Assembly: GCF_030864005.1 (NCBI RefSeq)
Contig: NZ_CP132976.1
Coordinates: 3,968,001 to 4,032,000 of the forward strand
Source: Achromobacter seleniivolatilans
GTDB taxonomy: Bacteria > Pseudomonadota > Gammaproteobacteria > Burkholderiales > Burkholderiaceae_B
Length of the DNA stretch: 64,000 nt
Direction: 5' to 3'
The position numbers were made by a program, and so were the translations under genes. Positions 1 through 7,128 of this stretch are shown here, piece by piece. Within the stretch, counting starts at the first letter, position 1; each line of letters begins with the position of its first letter. A model generated the notes under the pieces. It did no database searches. It was not told the origin of the DNA and worked only from the letters and a program-made list of their open reading frames with translations.

Positions 1-168
1 CAGAACGCCGCGCTGGTGGAACAGGCAGCGGCGGCTGCCTCGTCGTTGGAAGATCAGGCCAAGCGGCTCGCGGCCACTGCGGCCTTCTTCAAGGTGCCGG
101 CCGAAACCATCATCGATGTCACAGCACAGCCCGCGCCGGTCATTTTGCGCCCTGCCTACGCCAGCTGA
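1..168 (+). CDS. Methyl-accepting chemotaxis protein, C-terminal end (partial)
   Basis: This is the last 55 codons of a gene that begins before the window, read in frame 1 to the TGA at 166-168. The first residues, QNAALVEQAAAAASSLEDQA, are the typical end of the cytoplasmic coiled-coil signalling domain of methyl-accepting chemotaxis proteins, followed by a variable tail ending in AYAS. There is no C-terminal NWETF-type CheR/CheB-docking pentapeptide. The ligand-binding part lies outside the window, so the stimulus cannot be inferred. Confidence 0.85.
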   Translation, partial: QNAALVEQAAAAASSLEDQAKRLAATAAFFKVPAETIIDVTAQPAPVILRPAYAS

Positions 169-337
169 GCACGGCGCTGCGGACGCGCTGCGCCGTGGAT
201 TCGGCCCGGTTTTGCGTCATCCTTTTGTACGAGCACTTTCGTCCTAGGGCTTTTCGATGACTTAAGAGTTGGCCCGCCAGGCCGTTGTCTAAGGGCAAGG
301 CGCCAAGTTCCGCACGGCGCCGTCCGCCCTCCCGACG

Positions 338-640
338 ATGAGCCTCCGCATGAACCGCGCACTCGCCTGTATGTTTTGCCAATCCACGCTGGCCCAAGGC
401 GCGCCGTTGCTGGAAAAGAACGGCGCCGCCATCTGCAAGCCCTGCGTGGACCAGTTCTCGGATCGCTTCGCCGAACGCGCCTGGGCCATGGCGACAACAC
501 TTCAAGAGCAGCTCGACGTGCTCCTTGACGAAAGCAGGCGAGCCCTGGAGCAAAGCGAAACTCTGGCCGAACGCGCTCGATCCTGCGGCTTTAGCCTGCA
601 CGATCTGTCGGCCTCGCTGCCGGATCGCCCCCTATCCTGA
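338..640 (+). CDS. Small stand-alone ClpX-type zinc-finger protein
   Basis: The 100-residue product carries C11-X2-C14-X18-C33-X2-C36, the same cysteine spacing as the N-terminal zinc-binding domain of ClpX (C15/C18/C37/C40 in E. coli), including an IC..C ending. Residues about 45-85 are rich in E, Q, L and A and probably form a helix or short coiled coil. There is no AAA+ domain, so it is not an unfoldase. The start could be the ATG at 338 or the one at 350; neither has a strong ribosome binding site. Function is unknown. By analogy it may dimerise, or bind adaptors or substrates as the ClpX domain does, but this is inference. Confidence 0.6.
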   Translation: MSLRMNRALACMFCQSTLAQGAPLLEKNGAAICKPCVDQFSDRFAERAWAMATTLQEQLDVLLDESRRALEQSETLAERARSCGFSLHDLSASLPDRPLS

Positions 641-676
641 CTCGGATTCAGCCATTCCGATGGCGCGGTTGTTTGC

Positions 677-1693
677 CTATTGATAATCAAACGTAAAAAC
701 CATGGCGCCATTCACAACACCGGGGCTTGGCGTAGCAGTAAGGCCATAGTAGCGAATGGCATATTGATAGGTCGACTGCAAATTGGCTGCAATCGAACCC
801 AATGCTGTACGCGTTTGCAGTGGGACAGGAGCATGGGTGACTGCGTTGACGAGCTGAACGCCAACGCCGCTGGCCACACCCGGGGCTCCTTCATTCAGAA
901 TGCCAAACACTCCCGCCGCAGCTGCGTTGATTGGCGTTCCTACGGCGCCGTCGAACGTAATCCCTACTACCGCAGCGCCATCGCAAGTCAGGCCGATCGA
1001 AAAGGGCGTTGGTAAAGCCGTGCTTCCGACCCCGGATATGCTTTTTGCGGCGACAGCAGCCAAGGACACAGTCGGCGGATAAGTTACGTTGCACGCGATC
1101 TGCCGCGTCACGATGTTGCCGCTGAATCCCATGTAGTTAATTCCCCCGCCACCCAAAGTCGAGGCAGCGCCACCATTGTAGACACCGAAGCCAAACCAGG
1201 TCTGGGATTGGTCCAGATTCCCGCCAAGTATTGCACCCGTCTTCACAAACTCGATCGATATCGTGATGGAGTAAGTGAGGTCCGCGTTCAGAGTTCCCAA
1301 GCGGGCCGCCCTTGTGTCGCAATTCACTCCCGAAGCGTTCGTCATCGGTTGTCCGGCAGCGTTGCGCAAACGAATACCGACACCCCCAACACCGGTGGAA
1401 TAGATGCCCGGCATCACTTCCGTACCGCTGCCGTAGTAGCACGAGACAACCGGTGCTCCGGAGTAGTTGGCTCCCGAAGCGGTACATTGCCCCGAAAGTG
1501 TGTAGTGCCGCATCGAGCCCGGGATGGTCTCACCGACGGCCAGATTGGAAGCCACCGCCATATTGTTCATCGTCTGCAGGTACGGCATCGCGGGCGAGGC
1601 CGAGCAACTTGCGTGGGCCAGGTGCGGCAGAAACAGCAAAGCCAGCACACATAGCAAATTCTTGAACGTTCCAAAGATCTCATACCGTCTCAT
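677..1693 (-). CDS. Fimbrial tip adhesin / minor pilin (two-domain)
   Basis: The 338-residue product starts with a signal peptide (residues 1-28, cleavage near AHA-SCS). Residues about 30-190 form an N-terminal region with several cysteines, expected to be the receptor-binding domain. From about residue 200 a pilin-type domain follows, with a cysteine pair (IACNVTYPP and LTCDGAAV) and the C-terminal alternating pattern ending FTFDYQ that donor-strand pilins use to contact chaperone and usher. It is the last gene of the leftward fimbrial operon, 148 bp after the usher. Length and two-domain layout are those of MrkD/FimH-type tip adhesins. The ligand is unknown. Confidence 0.8.
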   Translation of the reverse strand: MRRYEIFGTFKNLLCVLALLFLPHLAHASCSASPAMPYLQTMNNMAVASNLAVGETIPGSMRHYTLSGQCTASGANYSGAPVVSCYYGSGTEVMPGIYSTGVGGVGIRLRNAAGQPMTNASGVNCDTRAARLGTLNADLTYSITISIEFVKTGAILGGNLDQSQTWFGFGVYNGGAASTLGGGGINYMGFSGNIVTRQIACNVTYPPTVSLAAVAAKSISGVGSTALPTPFSIGLTCDGAAVVGITFDGAVGTPINAAAAGVFGILNEGAPGVASGVGVQLVNAVTHAPVPLQTRTALGSIAANLQSTYQYAIRYYGLTATPSPGVVNGAMVFTFDYQ

Positions 1694-1841
1694 GATTTAC
1701 CGCCAATACCAATAGTTGAAGAGAACGCAACGCTGGCAATCTGGCCGGCTTGCAAGTCAATGTTCGTGTGCGTCTTGTGGCAATAGCCGTTCGGAGCTTC
1801 ATATCGACGCGCCCTATTACCCAATACCTTTCTTCGCGGTT

Positions 1842-4403
1842 TCACTGGCACGTTGCCTCGATCAAAGGCAGATCCACTGCGTTACCGGATTTCAACTCCG
1901 GCAGTTGATATTCGATCTTGCATTGCTGCGCCTTTTCACTGCTCAACGACACTGTGAGTGCGCCGCTGCCGCTGTTGAGGCCACGCGCAAGGATGCGCCC
2001 GCCTTGCCCGACCGTGCCTACCGGCTGGCCTTCACCATTGAACACTTCGGCCCCAAACGGCAGCGGCTTGCCATCAACCGTCTTCGCCTGGATGATGGCC
2101 ACACGGCCAGCGTTCTCGGTATCGAACTTCATCTTCACCACCGCACCCGAGGTCGGCGCAACCTGCTGCAACGTCGACTTCAGCTCCACGCTGAGCGGCA
2201 GCCCCTTGGGATCGATTTCGATCTGGTTGCGCGCAAACGGCGTCAGGTTCGATACCACCGCGTGGCCCCAAGGGTCGACCCGCAGGCCGCTACTGTTCGT
2301 CAGGCGCGCGCCCGCGGCGTCCTTGGCTTCCACAATCGCCACGGTGTCGCTCATGGACGGGGCGAAAGCGACACCACCGTTGTACGCAACCACACCTCCG
2401 GAGATTCCGGCGCTGGCCTGCGTATATTTGTTGGCCTTGCTGGCGCTTGCGCTCAACGTTGCCACGGGTGACACATACGCGGCATTGGCGCCCAGACTCG
2501 TGTTGCTGCCAGCGTTTCCGCCGACGGAGCGCCCGGCGTTCATGCCATAGCTGACAGCATTGTCGGTACCCAGCGATCCCGTGACCGCCTCGTTGACCGT
2601 GGCGCCCCCCGAAGAACTGCTTTGCAAGCTGGTCATCGAGTACGGCGCCTGCGGGCTTTTGCCCAGCGGAATGCCGATGTTCAACATGACCCGGTTTTCC
2701 CAGCTGGAGGTGCCGACATTGAACTGGCGAGCCGCCGAAACGCCGTAGTTCACTCGCTTGTACGAATTGTTGTAGCCAACCTGGTATTGCGTGTCGCGGC
2801 CACCGCGGTTCCAGTAGTCTTGCGTGGAACCCGATAGATAGACGCTGCCGTAACCGGCCGGCAAGCCCTGGTTGACTGTCATTTGCAAACGGCCACGCTG
2901 AATGCTTCTGACTGACGACGCGCCATTGCGCTGCTCCGCATCGCGCAGCGCCACGGCATCCGACTGGCTCAGAAAGCCGCTGGTGGAGTAACGGTAAGCC
3001 GCCAGCGTAAGGTTGGTATTGGTGGGCGCCACCAGCTTGCTATAGCTCAATCGAACGCTCTGCCCGCTGCGGTCTGGCTCTGTACTCAACTTCGTTGTGG
3101 CGTGCGTGACGTCCAAACCGAATGCGCCGAAGTCCGTGTTCAATGCCGCGCCGGCCACGGCAGCCGCATAGCCCTGCGCCGCCGTCACCCCGCCGTAACC
3201 CGTTACCAGATTGGTGAAGCCATGCTGCACGGTGGCCTGAAGCATCTCAGGCGTACTGCGAACCGTGGCATTGCGATACTTGCCAGCAGTGACGGTGTAA
3301 CGCGTCACGCCAGGGCGCAGCGCATTGACTGCCGCGGCATAAGGCATCTTCGACACGTGAACGCTGCCATCGGCCTCGGTGACCACCACTTCAAGGTCGC
3401 CGCCGTACCCGGTCGGATAGAGGTCGTTAATTTCGAAGGCGCCAGCCGCCACCGTCGTCTCATAGATGACGTTGCCGTTCTGGCGGACTTGCACGCGCGC
3501 GTTGCTGTTGGCGATACCGCGGATGGTCGGCGCGTATCCGCGCTGCGACTCGGGAAACATGCGGTCGTCGCTGGCCAGTTGCACACCGCGAAATCCCACG
3601 CTATCAAACATCGTGCCGTCGGTAAACGCGTCACCAATCACCAACTGACTCTTGATTGGGGCGATCGAGCGCTGCAGATTGGTCTGCATGCTCTGGTAGC
3701 GGCTACCGGTCTGGTCGTTGTGGGTCAGGCTGCCGCTATGGCGAAAACGCCACGAACCGATGTTGACACCTGCATTCAGCCCGACATAAGCCTGCGTCGA
3801 GGAAAAACCCTGGCCTTCGTTGCGATAGGCATTGGCGTTGTACTGCAGGCGCGCGGCAGTAATGCCGTCGTCCCAGTATTTTGGATCGACATAGTCGCGA
3901 GCCTGCCGGCTCATGACGATCTGCGGCAAGCTCACATCCAGCCGCTGCTCGCCATTGTCGAAGCTTGCGGTGGCGTCGGGGATCAGTTCCGAAAGGACCA
4001 TACAGGCGGCGCCTTGATCCTGCAGACGCTCGCTGGCTTGCGGCGTCAGCTTGGAAAGGTCCACGCCAATACGTTCCAACAAGCTACGGTCAAAGCACGG
4101 CTGCACATTTCGGGGGTCATTGCCCGCCGCACGTAACATCACGTCAGCACGGCCCAGCCATGCATCATTGACGTAGATTTCTGACCGGTAGTTGCCCGCC
4201 GATGCACCGTTGCCCTTGCTGAACCGGCTGATGTCGATGGGCGAGCCCCCCGACTTCTGCAGAAAGGTATCGTCGAATTCGACGTCGGCTACCGTGACGG
4301 CGGCCGGCGTAGCCGCCCACGTCGCTGCGCCTGAAAACAACAGCATGACGATGGCACTGGCAGGGCGTAAAGGAAACGGGAACGGCCGTATTGACTTAAG
4401 CAT
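1842..4403 (-). CDS. Outer-membrane fimbrial usher (FimD/PapC family)
   Basis: This is an 853-residue usher. The chosen start (ATG at 4403) gives a normal signal peptide (MLKSIRPFPF... to AATWAA). The frame stays open upstream to 4520, but that extension has no signal-peptide character. After the periplasmic N-domain (VEFDDTFL...) comes a pair of cysteines (QPCFDRSLL, GAACMVLSEL), the beta-barrel with plug region (LYPTGYGGDLEVVVTEADGS is typical), and a C-terminal domain with a second cysteine pair ending EATCQ. Its role is assembly and secretion of the pilus. No Shine-Dalgarno sequence is visible; the mRNA reads CACCUCC just before the start. It lies between the chaperone and adhesin genes. 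Confidence 0.93.
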   Translation of the reverse strand: MLKSIRPFPFPLRPASAIVMLLFSGAATWAATPAAVTVADVEFDDTFLQKSGGSPIDISRFSKGNGASAGNYRSEIYVNDAWLGRADVMLRAAGNDPRNVQPCFDRSLLERIGVDLSKLTPQASERLQDQGAACMVLSELIPDATASFDNGEQRLDVSLPQIVMSRQARDYVDPKYWDDGITAARLQYNANAYRNEGQGFSSTQAYVGLNAGVNIGSWRFRHSGSLTHNDQTGSRYQSMQTNLQRSIAPIKSQLVIGDAFTDGTMFDSVGFRGVQLASDDRMFPESQRGYAPTIRGIANSNARVQVRQNGNVIYETTVAAGAFEINDLYPTGYGGDLEVVVTEADGSVHVSKMPYAAAVNALRPGVTRYTVTAGKYRNATVRSTPEMLQATVQHGFTNLVTGYGGVTAAQGYAAAVAGAALNTDFGAFGLDVTHATTKLSTEPDRSGQSVRLSYSKLVAPTNTNLTLAAYRYSTSGFLSQSDAVALRDAEQRNGASSVRSIQRGRLQMTVNQGLPAGYGSVYLSGSTQDYWNRGGRDTQYQVGYNNSYKRVNYGVSAARQFNVGTSSWENRVMLNIGIPLGKSPQAPYSMTSLQSSSSGGATVNEAVTGSLGTDNAVSYGMNAGRSVGGNAGSNTSLGANAAYVSPVATLSASASKANKYTQASAGISGGVVAYNGGVAFAPSMSDTVAIVEAKDAAGARLTNSSGLRVDPWGHAVVSNLTPFARNQIEIDPKGLPLSVELKSTLQQVAPTSGAVVKMKFDTENAGRVAIIQAKTVDGKPLPFGAEVFNGEGQPVGTVGQGGRILARGLNSGSGALTVSLSSEKAQQCKIEYQLPELKSGNAVDLPLIEATCQ

Positions 4404-4535
4404 GATGGAGGTGACAGTAAATTCTGGACAGCCCCATCCCTGCCATGCAATCGCATTGGCAAATGTGCAACTCAGGATCAGGCTTGGGGATGTGATCGAT
4501 ATGACGCGAAGGTGCGTCACATCGACAGGCAGGGT

Positions 4536-5288
4536 CTATCGAACCGGAACCGCTTCGCCGACAGTGGCGCCGCCTTGGTCATTGATGGCTTGGTAGTGGA
4601 TCTTGATATCCGAAGTCAGATTCAGCTCGCCCGCAAGCGGAAATGTTTTGGTCTCTCCCGGGCGAACCATGCCACCGTCGTCAAACTTGGCTGTCTTGCC
4701 AGCGCTGGTGACTTCCATTCGGGCAAACGAAACATGGTAGGGCGTGGGATTGCGGGCTTCGACACTCAGGGACTTGCCACTTTGAACAATGCGCCACGTA
4801 ATCTGCGCCGGAGCCTCTTGCGGGCTGCCCTTTAGGGCGGCCGGGCGGAAGAAAAGTTTGATGCGCGAGCGAAACGCCAGTTGCAGCTTATTCGCGTCCG
4901 CCTCATTGGCGCTCTGTTTGGGCGGGATCTCCAGCACATTGAGCCAGAACACGGATTCCACGTCCTGCGGCAGCGCCTCGCCGGTATAGAGAATGCGCAG
5001 GGTCTGCCCCTTGGCCGGATCGATACGCGTAACGGGCGGAGTCACTGTGAAAGGGACATTGATGCTGGCCGGAGCAGCTGCCGGATCACCCTTGTCGATC
5101 CAAACCTGCGTCAATGCGGGAGCCTTCCCTTCATTGGTCAACTTGATCGTGATCTCGCGCTCCTGCGCGTTGTAGATCACACGGGTGCCAGCGATCACGA
5201 CCGAGGCGTGCGCGTTCAGCGCTCCCGCAAGGCCCATGACAAGCAAGCCTGCGGCTAGCACGGAGTGGAACTTTCGCCTGGTATTCAT
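4536..5288 (-). CDS. Periplasmic fimbrial chaperone (PapD family)
   Basis: The 250-residue product has a signal peptide (MNTRRKFHSV to about ALNAHA) followed by the PapD fold. Visible hallmarks are the first strand ASVVIAGTRVIYNAQEREITIKLTN, the proline-rich edge, and the subunit-binding strand SVFWLNVLEIPP followed by LQLAFRSRIKLFFRP, which is the classic pili-chaperone signature region. It binds pilins in the periplasm by donor-strand complementation and delivers them to the usher. An in-frame ATG nine bases earlier (5297) is an alternative start. It is separated from the pilin gene by a hairpin and from the usher by 132 bp. Confidence 0.93.
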   Translation of the reverse strand: MNTRRKFHSVLAAGLLVMGLAGALNAHASVVIAGTRVIYNAQEREITIKLTNEGKAPALTQVWIDKGDPAAAPASINVPFTVTPPVTRIDPAKGQTLRILYTGEALPQDVESVFWLNVLEIPPKQSANEADANKLQLAFRSRIKLFFRPAALKGSPQEAPAQITWRIVQSGKSLSVEARNPTPYHVSFARMEVTSAGKTAKFDDGGMVRPGETKTFPLAGELNLTSDIKIHYQAINDQGGATVGEAVPVR

Positions 5289-5328
5289 GATCGTCATTAA
5301 AAAAAGAAGTTGTTCTGGGGAGATAAGA

Positions 5329-5349
5329 GTGGAGCCGCAAGAGCTCCAC
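5329..5349 (-). terminator. Intercistronic hairpin between pilin and chaperone genes
   Basis: A perfect 7-bp stem (GTGGAGC / GCTCCAC) with a 7-nt loop lies between the pilin stop (5361) and the chaperone start (5288). On the mRNA it is followed by UCUUAU rather than a clean U-run. It is best read as a partial terminator or RNA-stabilising hairpin that makes the major pilin more abundant than the downstream assembly proteins, an arrangement common in fimbrial operons. That role is inferred. Confidence 0.55.
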
Positions 5350-5360
5350 CCAACTGCTTA

Positions 5361-5900
5361 TTACTGGTAGGCGATCGTGTACATCACGCTCGAATTGGCG
5401 GCGCCGGCAGTAGCGGCACCGGTCGCCACGTATTGGGCGTAGTAGGGCAAGGTCGCCGAGCCAGCGGAAATGGCGACTGACTTGGAGTTCTGCGCGGCAT
5501 CAGCGAAACCGGCCTTGATATCGGTTTGGTCTGCGCCGTTTTGCAGGCCGATCTGCACATTCATGGCGCCGCCTTGCGCCACAATCAGGTGGCCCGTCGT
5601 CAAGTCAGTGGTCGGGCCAGACTCAAAAAAGGTGTGCACGTTGCCGCTGGTCGGCGAGCAGTTGGTCAGCTCGATGCTGAACGGCGTGCGGCCTGCGGTT
5701 TGGCCGGCGGCAGCCAGCGAGCTTGTCGAAACCGTGGGCAGCGTCACAGCGAAGTTCGAGGCGGCGCCACCACCGTTGATGGTGCAGGATTGGGCGGTAA
5801 CGTTGCCATTGAACGTGATGGTGCCATCCGCAGCGGATGCCATTTGCGAAGCCATCGCGGTACCAGCGATGATCAGGGCGGTAAGAAGCTTGTGTTTCAT
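5361..5900 (-). CDS. Major fimbrial subunit (type 1 pilin family)
   Basis: This 179-residue pilin has a signal peptide (MKHKLLTALIIAGTAMASQM to about ASA), the N-terminal strand ADGTITFNGNVTAQSCTING, a cysteine pair (QSC... and ELTNCSPT) and the C-terminal beta-zipper ending SVMYTIAYQ with the penultimate tyrosine. The frame is open to 5951, but the ATG at 5900 gives the proper signal sequence. It is the first gene of the leftward operon and should be the shaft subunit. The leader lacks a clear Shine-Dalgarno sequence. Upstream lies the inverted-repeat element at 6038-6184. Confidence 0.92.
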   Translation of the reverse strand: MKHKLLTALIIAGTAMASQMASAADGTITFNGNVTAQSCTINGGGAASNFAVTLPTVSTSSLAAAGQTAGRTPFSIELTNCSPTSGNVHTFFESGPTTDLTTGHLIVAQGGAMNVQIGLQNGADQTDIKAGFADAAQNSKSVAISAGSATLPYYAQYVATGAATAGAANSSVMYTIAYQ

Positions 5901-6037
5901 GTCGGTTCTAACTAAGTAGGAGAATAAAAAATCGGAAGTTGTATGCGCCAAGGCGCCTGGGAGGTATCCGCAACAGTCTTCATCACTGCCGAGAGTGGGA
6001 AGCAGAGCTGAACGGCTGCTACGAATCCTTGAGCAGT

Positions 6038-6184
6038 AGATTAGGAGTTACGACGCGCGGGCGACATAGAACTACCTCTATTTTTGGGTGCAGCCGCGAG
6101 CAATACGCCGGACACGGCCAAGCCGTGGCTTGCCGCTTTTATCGACATCGTTCTATGTCGCCCTCTCCGCGCAGAATCTAATCT
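6038..6184. repeat. 147-bp element bounded by 35-bp imperfect inverted repeats
   Basis: The arms are 6038-6072 and 6150-6184. The innermost 14 bp (GGGCGACATAGAAC / GTTCTATGTCGCCC) and outermost 7 bp (AGATTAG / CTAATCT) are perfect, and several of the 14 middle positions also match without a gap. The 77-bp core holds two mutually exclusive small hairpins (CACGGC-CAA-GCCGTG at 6113-6127, CAAGCC-GT-GGCTTG at 6119-6132). It sits between the divergent pilin and EAL genes, so it could be an invertible promoter element, paired regulator sites or a MITE. No flanking target duplication is obvious. Confidence 0.7.
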
Positions 6185-6231
6185 GGCGTAGAGGGCATGC
6201 GCTACGCGTCGACCCAAATGCCGCATTCTTT

Positions 6232-6236
6232 GGGAG
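6232..6236 (+). promoter_or_regulatory. Ribosome binding site that fixes the EAL gene start
   Basis: GGGAG lies 7 nt before the GTG at 6244. No upstream in-frame ATG, including the one at 6088, has a comparable site, and translating from 6088 would read through the inverted-repeat element. The GTG is therefore the chosen start. Confidence 0.6.
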
Positions 6237-6243
6237 TGACCTA

Positions 6244-7065
6244 GTGACCGCCACAAGCTCGACGCCGCGCATGCGATGCGCGCCTACCGAAGCCGTTGCC
6301 GGTGATGCGCAGCTGGAAAGAACGCTGCAAGACGCCATTACCCGAAACGAAATGTTCGTCGAATATCAACCGGTGTTCCGGCTTCAAACTGGGGACATGA
6401 TCGGCGTCGAAACCCTTTTGCGATGGCGTCACCCGGAACGTGGCGTCCTATCACCCAGCGCATTCATTCCACTTGCCGAAACTAGCGGCCTCATCGTGCC
6501 GATTGGGGAGTTTGTGCTGGAAGATGCATGCCGGGTGCTGCGCGAATGGCGATCGGCCGCCATGCGTGGCCTATCAGTGTCGGTAAACGTCTCTGCGGCA
6601 CAGCTCGCGTACGGAGATTTTGTGCGCGTGGTGCGTGAATGCGTCGACGAATATGGCGTCGATGTACGGCGCCTGCAGCTTGAGATTACCGAGACAGTGC
6701 CGTTCAAAGATAGACAGCTTGTCCTCAAGCGGCTTATCGAGCTGCGGCGGCTTGGCCTGCGCATCGTGCTCGACGATTTTGGGTGCGGCTACATGACGCT
6801 GCAGCACCTGACCACCCTGCCCGTCGACGGCATTAAAATTGACCAGTGCTTCACCACCGCACTGCCGGACGAGCCGCGCGCGGTGGCGGTCGTCTCATCG
6901 ATGGTAGAGTTGGCCACGCGCCTCAAGCTGTCCATCGTGATCGAAGGTGTCGAAACACCCCGCCAAGCGTCGTGGCTGAGTGCTTACGACAACGTCTGCG
7001 TGCAAGGCTGCCTGTACGCGAGGCCGCAGCCTATCCTTCGCGAACCACTCAGAATCCGCCCATAG
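6244..7065 (+). CDS. EAL-domain cyclic-di-GMP phosphodiesterase
   Basis: The 273-residue protein is a single EAL domain with a 20-residue lead and no GGDEF, receiver or membrane segment. Catalytic features are retained: ETLLRWRHP (residues 56-64, EAL changed to ETL but the glutamate kept), N115 in SVNVS, LEITE (146-150), DDFG with D177/D178, K198 in GIKID, E234 in IEGVET and Q254 in VQG. It should hydrolyse c-di-GMP to pGpG in the cytoplasm. It is divergent from the fimbrial operon and convergent with the sensor kinase gene, so it probably lowers c-di-GMP to control fimbriation, as MrkJ and PvrR do. Confidence 0.9.
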   Translation: MTATSSTPRMRCAPTEAVAGDAQLERTLQDAITRNEMFVEYQPVFRLQTGDMIGVETLLRWRHPERGVLSPSAFIPLAETSGLIVPIGEFVLEDACRVLREWRSAAMRGLSVSVNVSAAQLAYGDFVRVVRECVDEYGVDVRRLQLEITETVPFKDRQLVLKRLIELRRLGLRIVLDDFGCGYMTLQHLTTLPVDGIKIDQCFTTALPDEPRAVAVVSSMVELATRLKLSIVIEGVETPRQASWLSAYDNVCVQGCLYARPQPILREPLRIRP

Positions 7066-7128
7066 AACAATGAATCCGATGCCTGATTCTGACGCTCCAA
7101 GCGCTCGGTGACGGCGCTCTCTTTCCCC

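Noticed and set aside
6059..6163. A c-di-GMP riboswitch ahead of the EAL gene, given the structured inverted repeats.
   Set aside because: The conserved GEMM core and tetraloop-receptor sequences are absent. The arms read better as DNA repeats.
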